Shown: positions 43,102-53,420, counted from the first letter of the stretch. The stretch: 64,000 bases of DNA from Berberis thunbergii (GCA_003290165.1 QNQO01005878.1:62001-126000), one strand, 5' to 3'. A program made the numbers and translations. Notes: a model not told the origin generated them from the letters alone.

Positions 43102-43740
43102 CCTAGACTTGTAGCCCCCATTGCGAGGGTGTAGATAGTCCAGAAGGTGGGAGCTCAGTCATTCTTGAACTAATTCTGATGGCTCGCCACGGGACCACTG
43201 TTTTCAGTGTGGCCGCCAAATCACCAAACCTAGACTTGTAGCCCGCGCTGCGAAGGTGTAAATAGTTAAGAAGGTGGGAACCCAGTCAGCCACAACCTGA
43301 TTTCGACGGTTTGCCACAGGGCCACTTTTTTTTTAGTGTGGCCGTAGAACCCTCCCAAATTTGTAGCTTAGTGCACTCAGGTGTAGATAATTTGGATGGT
43401 GGGAGCCTAGTAAGTCTCGAACTGATTCTGACGGCTTGCCACGGGACCACTGCTCTTCAGCCTGGATGCCAAACCTTTACTCCTTGAATTTTTTGACCTC
43501 TTCGCTCGGTCATAAATAATTTGGAGGTGGAAGCCTAGTCAGTCCCGAACTGATTCTGACGGCTTGTCATAGGACCACTGCTCTTCAGCCTGGGTGCCAA
43601 ACCTTTACTCCCCGAATCTATTGATCGCTATACTTAGTCATTAACGATTCGAAAGGTGGGAATCTCAAACAGCTCTCCACACGACTTCCACTCTCCATCA
43701 GGACTACGGATGCAAATATGAGCTTAGCTGAGTCAGCGCC
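43102..43740. repeat. Tandem array of ~125-bp degenerate units in the Tat element
   Basis: About five units start near 43102, 43229, 43355, 43481 and 43610. Each has GTGTAGATA-like, GGTGGGAGC, GAACTGATTCTGACGG, TTGCCACGGGACCACTG and a GTGGCCGCCAAA- or TGGATGCCAAAC-like end. Such minisatellites are common in the 3' non-coding part of Tat/Ogre elements. Confidence 0.8.
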
Positions 43741-44802
43741 TTCACGCTCAAACGGATTGACATTCTAACATTAGAAAAAGGCCACCCGTGCTGATACAAG
43801 GATAATATAACTGGTGCCTAAATGAAAGATAATTAGGACGCCAACCCGAGCTTACTGCGCTTGACTCGGTGCGAATGCTTTAACACGTACTTTTGGCCAC
43901 CACAGCTTGCTCGCGGCAAAAACTATAGCCAACCAGTCAGACAAACAAAATAAGCTCAAGCAGCTTACCTAAGGGACATGACACAACTTAGGTGACTCAA
44001 CCCCTAGTTAAACTGTTCGCAACATGCCTACTATCGGACATAACTAAGTAGCAGTGACCCTGAGTCATTCACAATACAAAGCGTCCAAGCTCTCTGCCGC
44101 AGACAGACTAGACAACGTCCTATTGATTCAACCAACCTATGCCAAAGTTAGACAAGGCAAAACAAAAAACATGCAATAAAAATGCCAAGTACGAAACGAA
44201 AAATATTGTTTTCATTAATGGCCAAGACAAAAAGTGTACAAACACACAAAGTTTGCTTCTAATCAGGAGAAGATATAGAAAGGGAAGAGATAAGCTTAGG
44301 AGGAACAGGGGCAGAAGTTGCATCTATACGTGTTTTAACCTGGACGTTAGGGATCGAACTGCCATCCTCACCCGACGACTCAAAGGTAACAGACAAAACC
44401 ACATATGACATCTTATTGTAACGGCTAAGATCCCATTCCAGATGCTCCTTTTTCATCAGCGCCAACAGCTCCAGCCGGCCATGAACAACCCACCGGAACT
44501 CACATTTGCCTTGTTCCTAGAGAAGCTATTTCTCTCGCACCTTTGCATCAATAAGGTCATGTTCCTGTAGTTCCAACTTGTCTGTTAGCGCATCGACCTA
44601 AGACTTCTTTGTGGCCAGTCTACTCTTCGTAGCACTGAGTTCATGTCATTCCTGTTTGAGTTGGTCCTAGGCCTTTCTCGCTTCTCGAGCATAGAACTTC
44701 ACATTGGATTCCAACTATTACCCCTCAGCAGCCTAGTCAGCTCTTTTCGAAACACTCTCTTCAGCAAAAGACCGCGGCTCAGAATGCGCCTTAGCCGCAG
44801 CT

Positions 44803-46680
44803 TCATGCGCAACCTCGACCTCTAGGTGGAGCCGCCTCGATTAGATTACGCTCAAGGTCCTCCAGACGAGCCCTCTGAGCCTCAGCGGCCACGGTTGATT
44901 GATCCAACTGCATCTCTTCGGCCTGCTTCTTAAGTCGCTCAATATCATGGAGCGCATCAGAATACAATGTCCGCACGTGCGAGAAGACACGCTTCAAGGT
45001 ATATATTATCTCGCGAGCTGCCTCGACCTCCGTCACAACAATGGCCGCGTGGCTCATATGAGACATAACCAACATTAGATACTTCAATCCCTTGTCCACA
45101 CGCTCTTCCAACATATCCTCATCTGGTTTTGGAGGGTGGTTCATCAACCAGATGTGACGGCTGGTTATATGCTTCTTCAAAGCATAGTCAACATCCACCT
45201 CTTGGTGCCAGACATGTGAGCTCATTTTCACCAAGTCCGATGCGAAAAAACTTATCTGTGCATCAGGATGAAGCTTTCCCTGATCAAGATCTATTCTAGC
45301 GTTGCCCTTTACAATTGTCACCGGCCTCAAACTCTCTTCTATGGATTTTTCCTTGTCAAGAACTACCGAACCTTTATTGAGAGACGGTCCAATAGGATCC
45401 GAAGGTAAAGGAGGGATCGAAGTATCCAAAGGACTTTCCAATAGTTCTAGTTGTGGACTAGAACAAGATGGTGAACAATGCAGACTACAGAAGACATGGC
45501 CGGTACCTCGACCACTTTCAAATGAGTCAACGGTGGGGTGATCAGATTCCACCACTTCAGGCGAATCTTTAACAGTGCCCTTTACCAGAGCGACCCTATG
45601 CGAATCAGTGCAAGCAGAAGCTGCCATTGCAAGCAGAAGCTGCCATTGCAACCCGCACCAGACAGTCATTCAGAGCCTCAACCTACGCGTAACTAAGGTT
45701 CGACCCCTCAGCAACTCCAGCCAACCGCAAATTATTTTCTTCAAGCCAGGAGCATTAGTCTCCGTCTCAACAAGCCTAACAAACTTGCATTCCTCTCTCA
45801 CTAAAGCGGTCGTGCCAAAGACGACACAGTCCTAATGTGAGGCTTCTTCCTCACAAAGGAAAAAAAGCGTTTCAAATGGATCTTCTGCGTCAAACAAAAC
45901 GTGAGTCTTGGTTCTAGTAGCCTTCCTCTTCTTGGAAGGGGCCCCATCTTCCAGTTTAATGCGCGACTCTCGATACAGAGTGGGGGCGACATGCCAATTG
46001 TCGCACAGCCCATTATGAACAAATTTGGAAACTCTTATGATATCAACCCCCCCCCTTTTTGCAATGATGTGAAATGTCTCCATGGTGGTTTTTTCCTCTA
46101 AGGTAAGGGGAGCAGTGGGAAACCTTCATGCAAAAGAACACAAACAATGATAACTCAGCCTGTTATCAAACACATCAAAGTTATAGGAAAAGAATTGAAC
46201 TTATGAAGCGATCTGAACTATCACTCGAGTGAACGACCCTTGCACCGAAAATATTTCGAATCAGCAAGAGCCAGAAAGTAGTACTTCTGCCAGAACTTAA
46301 AATCATCCGGCAGGTTAACAAAGCAATTTGACAACTTCTTCTTGCAAACAACATTGCTCTGCAGTCAAGGAGCGGTAAACAACTGGATCACTCGCGGGGT
46401 CACACTAACGCCGACCTCCTTAGCACTGAGTAGAATCATGAGAATGATCATGTATCCATTGGGTCCCAACTGAGTAAGAGGAATCCCCAAGAAAACCAAG
46501 AACTCCCAAATCACGTCCAGAATCGGGAAACAACACTCCAGTTTGAAGCATTCCTCGATGCAAATAGATGAAACCGGTCGGAGGTGACATTGGCGTCTGG
46601 TCGCCCATCAAAAGGTACAATGGCAAGTTTTCAAAACCTCCAAACTTTGTAGGGATTTCAATAAGACCAATCTTAGACAT
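44803..46680 (-). pseudogene. Antisense ORF remnant between pol region and 3' LTR of the Tat element
   Basis: Minus-strand pieces line up as one decayed protein. 46680-46420 has KFGGFENLPLYLLMGD then GFIYLHRGMLQTGVLFPDSG; 46083-45801 has CDNWHVAPTLYRESRIKLED, KKRKATRTKTHVLF; 45669-44803 is a 288-codon open frame ending in an Ala/Glu/Leu-rich helix (ALHDIERLKKQAEEMQLDQS.., EAQRARLEDLERN) with strong coiled-coil character. Grande and Retand-type Tat elements are known to carry an antisense ORF here; the location, orientation and gag-like/coiled-coil character fit. Function in the element is unknown. Several stops break it, yet the last 288 codons remain open. It is not a host gene: it lies inside the LTR-bounded element. 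Confidence 0.6.
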
Positions 46681-46922
46681 CAGCCTGTCTTAAAAAAACT
46701 CTAGGCCCTTTGCCAGAACAACATCATCAAGAAGGTTTACTCGAGTCATAAAGAAGATGAATGAACCTTTTAGAACAATATATTCAAAAGCAAGTAAAAC
46801 AGAACCAACGCACGCCCAAGTAATGCAGTGTGCGACTCAAGTAACGATTCAGACTCAATCATCATGAGCATTGCATCCCTTCAAGAGATGACTTAGCGAA
46901 TCGATGTGGCAATCCGCTAACT

Positions 46923-46930
46923 AGGGGGGA
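46923..46930 (+). other. Tat polypurine tract
   Basis: AGGGGGGA lies a few bases before the 3' LTR start TGATGATAG (46936). The comparable GGGAGGAG lies beside the minus-strand LTR at 60162-60180. Confidence 0.75.
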
Positions 46931-46935
46931 GTAGC

Positions 46936-47579
46936 TGATGATAGATAAAAATGGTGACACTCTTTAGCTGAACATGTGTTATGATGATCTCGAGGAACTA
47001 CGAGCCCAAGCATCGGCCCAACACATATCTAGCCCAAGCGGATCTAAGCTCGCTCAACTTCAATCCGCCAAGCGAGCCCGGACTATCACAACATGCTAGG
47101 CCCACATGACTCACAACCATCATCAATACCCATAAGCCTTATTTAGGCAAGTATCTCGAGGATCAGCTTTCGGATAGGTAACTACAGTTGCTCTCTGCTT
47201 CCAACTAGGAAGCAAACACCAGAATATCTTCCACACTGGGAAACTCCCTTTTACGAATTGTTCTTGGATTGGGAACTATCTCCCTCGTATCTGGGGGTGC
47301 AGAGCTAATAGGGAATTTACCTCCTACAACACAACTCTTAATTAAATAGGGGTGTCAATGAAGATATCCTCCCTAAACTATGCCTACGATGGCCTGGTTG
47401 AACCAAGATTTCTTGCACTATAAAAAAGACATGAGGTTGGTAAGCTAAGGTACACTACAAATTCCTTGTTACATCATTACACCTTCCTCAGATCCCTGTC
47501 TGATTTTAGCATCGGAGTGCCATCGGCCACCCCACAGTGGTCTGTGGCTCACGTGCATTACTTGTGCAAGTCAGCAGGA
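46936..47579 (+). repeat. Tat 3' LTR (3'-truncated by ~37 bp)
   Basis: TGATGATAGATAAAAATGG.. to ..AAGTCAGCAGGA. Aligns with the 5' LTR and provides the empty site for the CACTA insertion. It stops directly at the ATGAC target duplication, without the last ~37 bp present in the other two LTRs of the family, so a small deletion is inferred. Confidence 0.85.
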
Positions 47580-47586
47580 ATGACTA

Positions 47587-47701
47587 TGGAGTAAATACCT
47601 GAAACAATCAACCCAAAGTCAACTGTTGCAAGTAAACTAAACACAAGGCCAAGACCTAGTTGGTGAAAGTGAATGACTGAAAACTATGCTATGAAACAAG
47701 G
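47587..47701 (-). repeat. Copia-2 3' LTR remnant
   Basis: Matches 51402-51524 (for example AATACCTGAAACAATCAAC, CAAGACCTAGTTGG, AACTATGCTATGAAACAAGG), then stops where the inverted integrase piece starts. Confidence 0.75.
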
Positions 47702-47702
47702 G

Positions 47703-47925
47703 ATCTAACAATGGCGGTGAGTATACCGAGGATCCCTTGAAGCAGTTTTATTTGGAGCATGGCAGACACTTCATAGTGAAGTCGACACCACAATAGCAGA
47801 GCGGATGAACCATAACCTGTTTGAGAGAGCACGGTGCATGTTGTTCAATGCAAGTTTGGGCAGAATATGGTGGGTCGAAGCAGTAAACATGACATGCTAT
47901 ATCATTAACCGCTCATCTTCATCAT
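47703..47925 (+). pseudogene. Inverted duplicate of the copia-2 integrase segment
   Basis: Plus strand reads GEYTEDPLKQFYLEHG, HFIVKSTPQ, then a stop and more decayed sequence. It is the reverse complement of about 48215-48440 with substitutions. Together they form an inverted repeat with a ~270-bp loop. Confidence 0.75.
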
Positions 47926-47971
47926 AACTATCGCCCCTCCAAATAGGGGGACCATCTTTGCATTTCTCACA

Positions 47972-49220
47972 CTATGTCTGTAACAAAGTCTCCTCATGGA
48001 ACTTCACATCTCGGTTGCTCACAAACTTCTGCAAGTCAGGGCACCATAATCTATACCCTTTCACATTATCTGGAAAACCGAGAAAAATGGCTTTCTTAGC
48101 CCTTACTCCAATTTTGTCCTTCCTAACATGAAAATATGTTGGACAACCAAATACTTTCAAGTTAGAATAATTTGAAAAATACTAGACCATACCTCAATAG
48201 GAATCTGATGAAGGAGAGCAGTTAATGAGATAGCATGCTGCGTTTACTGCTTTAGCCCACCATATTCTGCCAAAACCTGCATTGGACAACATGCACCGTG
48301 CTTTCTCCAACAAGGTACGGTTCATGCGCTCTGCTACCCCATTTTGTTGTGGTGTCGACTTCACTATGAAGTGTCTTATAATGCCATGTTCCAAACAAAA
48401 TTGCTTCAAGGGATCCTCGGTATACTTACCGCTATTGTCAGATCTCACTACTTTGATCATTTTTCTAGTTTGTTTCTCAATCATAACTTTTCACTTCTTG
48501 AAGATATCAGTGCTTTCATTTTTATGTTTCATGGTATACAACCATACTTTCCAGAAGAAGTCATCGATAAAATATACAAAATACCTAGACCCCCTTTGGA
48601 TGCAATTCTAGAGGGTCCCCAAACATCAGTGGAGATGTAATCCACAATCCCCACGGTGCTATGAGTAGCATCACCAAGACCGACTCTACACTGCTTTCCA
48701 TAGACATAATGCTCACAAAAGTCCAGTTTTGCCATTTTATCACTGCCAAGAAAGCCCCGCTTGCTAAAAGTTTTTAGTCCATTCTCACCAACATGCCGTA
48801 ATCGCATGTGCCAGAACTGTGTGCGAATCAAGCTTTCCTCATCAACAACTATAGAAACCATAGCTCCACCTTTAACTATACTGACTTGAAGGAAATATAG
48901 ATTTGCATGCCTAACCTCTATTATAAGAAACTTGTCACCAAAATAAGCATTGCAGTACCCATTTTCACCAATATACTTGTAGCTTTGAGCTTCAATCACC
49001 CCAAGAGAAATCAACCCCTTTGAAAGAATTGGAACTTGACGTATATTGGTAAGCTGTATACATGACTTATTGTCAACTGAAATTTGACTATAGCAACACC
49101 CATTGTCTTGCAAGGCTGAGAGTCACCCATTTTAATTGAACTGCCTTGAACCTCGCGATAAGTGCTGAACCATTCCCTTACGGGACATATATGACATGAA
49201 GCTCCCGTATCCAACATCAA
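47972..49220 (-). pseudogene. Copia-2 protease and integrase
   Basis: Minus strand, in order: protease with MMLDTGASCHICPVREWFST (49220-49011); pre-integrase with RTQFWHMRLRHVGENGLKTF and the integrase start YISTDVWGPSR (49113-48529); integrase core VVRSDNSGKYTEDPLKQFCL and STPQQNGVAERMNRTLLEKA (48484-48194); and the post-integrase MKVFGCPTYFHVRKDKIGVR, KKAIFLGFPDNVKGYRLW (48160-47972). Catalytic D, D and E are recognisable, but the frames are separated by shifts and stops. In copia elements RT should follow; here the sequence turns into the inverted duplicate instead. Confidence 0.85.
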
Positions 49221-49329
49221 ACCATCCTAAAAATGGTCATAAGATTTTGCCATCAATGCATGTGTAAGTCACCTTCGGTTAGAATATCCTCTACTACATT
49301 CGGTGTCTCAACCCTTACTCTCATTTTCT

Positions 49330-49412
49330 TGCTTGTTGTGATTATCCTTCTACTCTAGGCAATCCCTCTTGTAATGACCCTTGTGCTTACATTCGTGACA
49401 CTCAACCTTAGA
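49330..49412 (-). pseudogene. Copia-2 gag zinc knuckle
   Basis: Minus strand reads SKVECHECKHKGHYKRDCLE: C-x2-C-x4-H-x4-C, the nucleic-acid-binding knuckle of copia gag. The hAT-like repeat begins about 20 bp upstream of it on this strand. Confidence 0.85.
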
Positions 49413-49429
49413 CATATCTCTAGATATGG

Positions 49430-50676
49430 AAATGGGTGGATTTGGACAAATCCATTCCCACCCCACTGGGGATTGCGGATCCCCGAATCCGCCCCGAATA
49501 TCCGTTTATACTATTTTTCAAAAACCATCCTCGATCTGATTGGACTGGTGGATATCCGCCCCGCCTCTCCCAAAATATCCGTATATACAATAATTAAACA
49601 ACCCCCCCCCCCCCCCCCCAAAAAAAAAAAATGGTTCTTCTTCAGTTCTCAATAAAAACTGAAATCATTAAAATGGAGAAACAATATTCAAATCATGCTA
49701 AAAAATGAAACAAAAGATTCAATTAGTTATAGATAGAGATATCTTAATCAGTACAATACCCATGAGATTGAATGAGCATATGCTTCTATTGTCCTTTCCC
49801 TAAAACTGACTCATATTAATTTGAAACTTCAGCTCAGTCCCCCACACACCCAGCAAGTGAAGTAAAGAGGAAGAAGATGGGTCAATTTTCTGTACTGAGT
49901 CAACTCATTGTTCTCATCATTTTGGTGGGTTTTGCAGTAGCTGGTGAGAAAACAGAAGTCACCATGAACTTAACCATCTCACTTTGACGATGGTTCAACC
50001 CATCTTGACCAAATTAAGTTGAAAAATCTACCAAAACAACAACTATCCACCAATATTCGATGATTCGAGGGAGAGATTTAAGTTCGATTTTTCTACAAGA
50101 TTGTCTTCCACCATCCCTTCGATGCCCTCCTAATCTATGAGCTTTGGTGATGATCTCTTCTTGAATGGCCAGATCGGCCTGATGAAACTTTCCTATCACT
50201 TGCAGAGGCCTTGGATTCTTGCTCCATTGCTGGATCTAGACGGAGAAAACGAAGATGATGATGATTCAAGAAAGTTTCAGTTTGTTAAATGAGTAGATTC
50301 AATAGTGAGAGGTAGAGATTTGAGACTCCATAACTAGACTCTTCATCGGAGTGCCCGGTCATTTTCTCCTATTGCAGAAAATGGGGGTGTTGAAGGGGGA
50401 GGAGGGTTGAGGAAGTGGTTGTGTGGAGGAGGAACTGAAGAGAATAAATGGTTGCTAGGGATAGGGTTTTTTTTTCTGGTTAATGGTTAAGGATATTTTA
50501 GTAAATTCCACATAAACGGATATTCGTGGGGCAAATATGGCCAAATTCGTCCCGAATATTTTACAGATATTATTTGGATATCCGTATCCGCCCTGGTATC
50601 CATTTAGGCATATCCAAAACCGTCCCAAACGGGGCGGGACGGGCGGATATCCGTGAAAATCCACCCCACTACCATC
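49430..50676. mobile_element. hAT-like repeat interrupting copia-2 gag
   Basis: Right end GGATATCCGTGAAAATCC then ACCCCACTACCATCC matches, in reverse, the left end of the repeat at 26774. The left side has TGGGTGGATTTGGACAAATC and CCGAATCCGCCCCGAATATCC blocks. Includes a poly(C)-poly(A) run (49602-49631). Exact ends and target duplication are not resolved; the gag frame resumes at about 50690. Confidence 0.6.
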
Positions 50677-50689
50677 CTTCCATAGCTCT

Positions 50690-51326
50690 GCCTTTTGATT
50701 TAGACTCGTTCCTTCTGTAGTTGTTCCTCCTATTATAGTTTCTTCCCCTTGTCACCGAAAAACCATGTGCTTGAACCTGCTCATTCGAAACACTGTTTTT
50801 GAAAGCAGTTGGAAGTACAACTTGAACAATATCACTATACACAATTTATTTTCTTCATTGTTGTCATCTGATCAACAAATGGTTCTCATTCCGATAATAG
50901 AGAAATTAACAAGAATAATGCCTTCTGACTATCTTCAAATTTAGTTTCCAAGCTAACACAATCTGAGTATAAACATTCAAGCTCATTTATATGATCAACA
51001 TGAGTTTACTAGGCTGCAACCTAAAAGTGAAAAGCTTCTTTTGTAGATACATCACACTCATCTGGTCATTCTAGAGATAGATAGCCTAAAGCAAATACCT
51101 TGAGCCGTCATTTTATCAACGAAGTTGTAAGTCACCTTGCGAGAAAGACCAAAACTTCAACCGTCGCCTTATCTGATGATGATTTTTTCTTCTCATCCAG
51201 TGCTTCAGTTTGATCCAAACTAATCAGAATATCTTTAGAATCCATCTGCCAAGCTTTAAAATTGTTTATCCCATTAAATCGTACAATGTCAAACCCATTG
51301 ACTTTTACATAGCCATCATCTCGCAA
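50690..51326 (-). pseudogene. Copia-2 gag N-terminal region
   Basis: Starts at 51326 with MRDDGYVKVNGFDIVRFNGI, NNFKAWQMDSKDILISLDQT, the F-xGxNNFxxWxxxMxxxL pattern of copia gag. Open for 64 codons, then stops; further decayed gag continues to 50690 (for example NNRRNESKSK-like basic codons near the knuckle). Confidence 0.75.
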
Positions 51327-51401
51327 CGAAAAAACCCTTTCAAAATTTTATTTGACACCTTGAAAGCACAAACACCAACCAACTGGTGCTCTAATACAAC
51401 T

Positions 51402-51990
51402 TGTAGCAAATACCTGAAATAATCAACATAAAGCCAATTGTTGCAAGTAACTAAATACAAGGTCAAGACCTAGCTGGGTAAAGTGAATGATTGAAAACTA
51501 TGCTATGAAACAAGGAAGCAATAAACAATAGAAGAAAATAAAGATATCACAAAGAATTTAACGTGGCTCGGCTTTGCCTACTCCACGGACGATGACTCTG
51601 TAACAATCTTATTGACATGGAAAACACTTACACTGGATATTATAAGAATAGAACTAACTCACTGTTTTTTCACTGGAAACACAACCACAAAAATAGCCCC
51701 TGCTGCACCCTGTTTTTCACTATTTCCCTACCATAAAATAGCCCAAGAACGACCCTATAACCCGTTCTTACTTCCTTTTTTTCTTCCCTGAAATCAACCC
51801 TATATTTAACCGCTCACACTCTGATTTTCATGCTGTGATTGCTACAAATATTCCACGTTGTGTATGCTTGCTTTAAAAGAGAAAAAGATGACATTGAGTC
51901 CTTGTCTGTATAGGACTTTGAGTCCCACATAAATTGTGAGCCACAAAGATAAATCCTTGTCTAACTTAAAGTCCTGAGTCCTGATTTCAC
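51402..51990 (-). repeat. Copia-2 5' LTR (589 bp)
   Basis: On the minus strand it begins near GTGAAATCAGGACTCAGG (51990) and ends ..CAGGTATTTGCTACA (51402). It is followed by TTGTATTAGAGC, a diverged tRNA-Met primer site (TGGTATCAGAGC in most elements). Target duplication TGACTA adjoins at 51991. Confidence 0.7.
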
Positions 51991-51996
51991 TGACTA

Positions 51997-52390
51997 AAAA
52001 GGGTGTTAAGAAATGATCACGACGTTAGTTTTCTTACTGAGTATATGGCGACAATGAGGTCTGTGCTTATTTTAAATTTCCTAGCCCCATGGTATTTTTC
52101 TATAACTAAAAAGACTACTAAAAATACTACTGAACTTTGAAGAGTCCCAAAGAGGCAATAAAAGAAGATTGTGGTCGTATCTGACGGATACTAATTTATA
52201 GTTGCTATCTGAAAACAAGGAGATCTGATTAGAAAGGTTGGCTCTCAAGAATTATTGAAGTTTTTGTATTTTGTCATCCAGAAACTCAATAATTAGTTGG
52301 ATTTTAAAATGCTATATATTTAGGTAGTTTTAATTTTCCAGTGCCTATCGCAGAGGAAGGCGATAGTAAATATTGTGAACTGTCGAGATA
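51997..52390 (-). pseudogene. Intron remnant of WAT1-related copy 2
   Basis: Aligns with 58925-59300 (copy 3) and 19900-20270 (copy 1): TTAGTTTTCTTACTGAGTA, GACGGATACTAATTTATAG, GAAAGGTTGGCTCTCAAGAA. Ends at GAGATA, precisely where the Helitron dimer begins. Confidence 0.65.
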
Positions 52391-52892
52391 CTAGGGTATC
52401 CCCCGTGCCGTTGGCACGATAAAAGTTTAAAACTTGTCAAAACATGATCACTCTTAAGTTTTCATCCTTCACACTTACATGCCTAATCACCACCACTAAC
52501 AATTGAATAAAAATGAATAAATATCAAAATGTTGGGTATGAGAATTGAATCCATGCACTCTTAATGCTTCAAGTTCTATACAATCCGTTAGATTATTATA
52601 TTTGGGTAAATCTAGCCGTCTTTTATCTCCATCCTCAAACACCATCCTGATTTGTAATATAGACTAGGGAATTCCTCGTGCCGTTGGCACGATATACGTT
52701 TAACAAGATAAATAAAGTTTATTCTAATTTAAATATCAAGATAAATAAATATCAAAATGTTGGCTATGAGAATCGAACCCATGCACTCTTGGTGATTTAA
52801 GTTCTATATGATCCGTTAGATTATTATATTTGGGTAAATCTCAGCCATCTTTTATCTTCAACCCCAAACATCATTCTGAATCGTAATATAGA
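52391..52892 (-). mobile_element. Head-to-tail Helitron dimer in A^T target
   Basis: On the minus strand: A | TCTATATTACGATTCAG .. CGTGCCAACGGCACG-AGGAATTCCCTAG | TCTATATTACAAATC .. CGTGCCAACGGCACG-GGGGATACCCTAG | T. Units are 52664-52892 (229 bp) and 52391-52663 (273 bp). Each has a TC start, a perfect 6-bp-stem hairpin and a CTAG end 9-10 bp after it, the Helitron hallmarks. The paralogous site in WAT1 copy 3 (59293-59304, GAGATATAATG) is the exact empty site, showing no target duplication. Confidence 0.85.
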
Positions 52893-53124
52893 TAATGCTT
52901 GTTTTGGAAAGAAATTTGGCAAGACAAAATTGCCTAATTGGTGTAGTGAAAGATGGATGTTGCAATTTGGTCATCCTTTTACTCCACAGGTGGATGTTCC
53001 AAGTGGACATCCTTTTACCTCTATAAGCAGACTCTTTCAAGAAAAATGACACATCTTTTTTTTTTTTTTTTTTACATAAGATGGAAAATGTATAATTTTA
53101 GCTGTTATAGTTCTACAACTTACT
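52893..53124. other. Short unassigned stretch next to the Helitron dimer
   Basis: First bases (TAATG) continue the WAT1 intron, then similarity is lost. Contains GGATGTTGC../GGATGTTCC direct repeats with AGTGGACATCC and a T run (53060-53079). No gene. Confidence 0.5.
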
Positions 53125-53420
53125 CACTACACCAAATTGACATATTTGTAACAAAAAAAATATATTATTGTTATGCTGTAACAATTCACCAAACAGTTTC
53201 ACAAATGAAGTGCTACAATAATTGGATCACCTTGAATAGTATAGTGCTGCAAATGATAATATTTATGGTGATCCAATTTATTGTATCCCTATATTTGTAA
53301 AACTGTTTTTTCAAAATTTTGTCAGAATTTAGTTTTGACTCGAAATTGTTTAGTGGACTATTACATCACAAAAGTGATACTATTTAGGGGTTGTTACAAT
53401 ACTCCACATTTGGTGTAGTT
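53125..53420. mobile_element. CACTA-type MITE (~296 bp)
   Basis: Left end CACTACACCAAATTGACAT; right end ACATTTGGTGTAGTT, i.e. AACTACACCAAATGT reversed, a one-base change from CACTA. Internal parts are partly palindromic (GGATCACCTTGAATA.. / ..GGTGATCCAATT). Same TIR core CACTACACCAAA as the terminus at 7231. Confidence 0.65.

Larger units (their letters stand above)
31382..47579 (+). mobile_element. Tat-clade Ty3/gypsy element, non-autonomous, with nested CACTA; TSD ATGAC
   Basis: TSD ATGAC at 31377-31381 and 47580-47584. The 5' LTR (31382-31581 plus 38630-39111, 682 bp) is split by a CACTA element; the 3' LTR is 46936-47579. PBS at 39115; gag and protease remnants (39187-41120), a long non-coding part with tandem repeats, an antisense ORF remnant (44803-46680) and a polypurine tract follow. 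No reverse transcriptase, RNase H or integrase motif was found. Without the CACTA it is about 9.1 kb. gag type, protease-linker motif and antisense ORF together suggest the Tat (Grande/Retand-like) clade. Confidence 0.85.
47587..51990 (-). mobile_element. Copia-2: rearranged Ty1/copia element, TSD TGACTA
   Basis: Minus orientation. TGACTA lies at 47581-47586 and 51991-51996. 5' LTR 51402-51990, PBS-like sequence at about 51385-51400, gag start 51326, zinc knuckle, protease and integrase follow; then an inverted integrase duplicate and a 115-bp remnant of the 3' LTR (47587-47701). Reverse transcriptase and RNase H are absent. A hAT-like repeat interrupts gag (49430-50676). Copia-2 was in place before the Tat element, which inserted at its target duplication. 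Confidence 0.8.

Noticed and set aside
43102..43740. CRISPR array
   Set aside because: Degenerate ~125-bp tandem units without unique spacers, in a plant retroelement.
44803..45669. 288-codon minus-strand host gene
   Set aside because: It lies between protease remnants and 3' LTR of a Tat element and matches the position and orientation of the known Tat antisense ORF; neighbouring minus-strand pieces continue it.
31382..47579. Non-canonical TG..GA ends for the Tat LTR
   Set aside because: The 3' LTR end at CAGGA suggested this, but the 5' LTR and the minus-strand LTR at 59475 both extend to GCATCA, just before the primer site and host junction respectively; a 37-bp deletion in the 3' LTR explains the difference.
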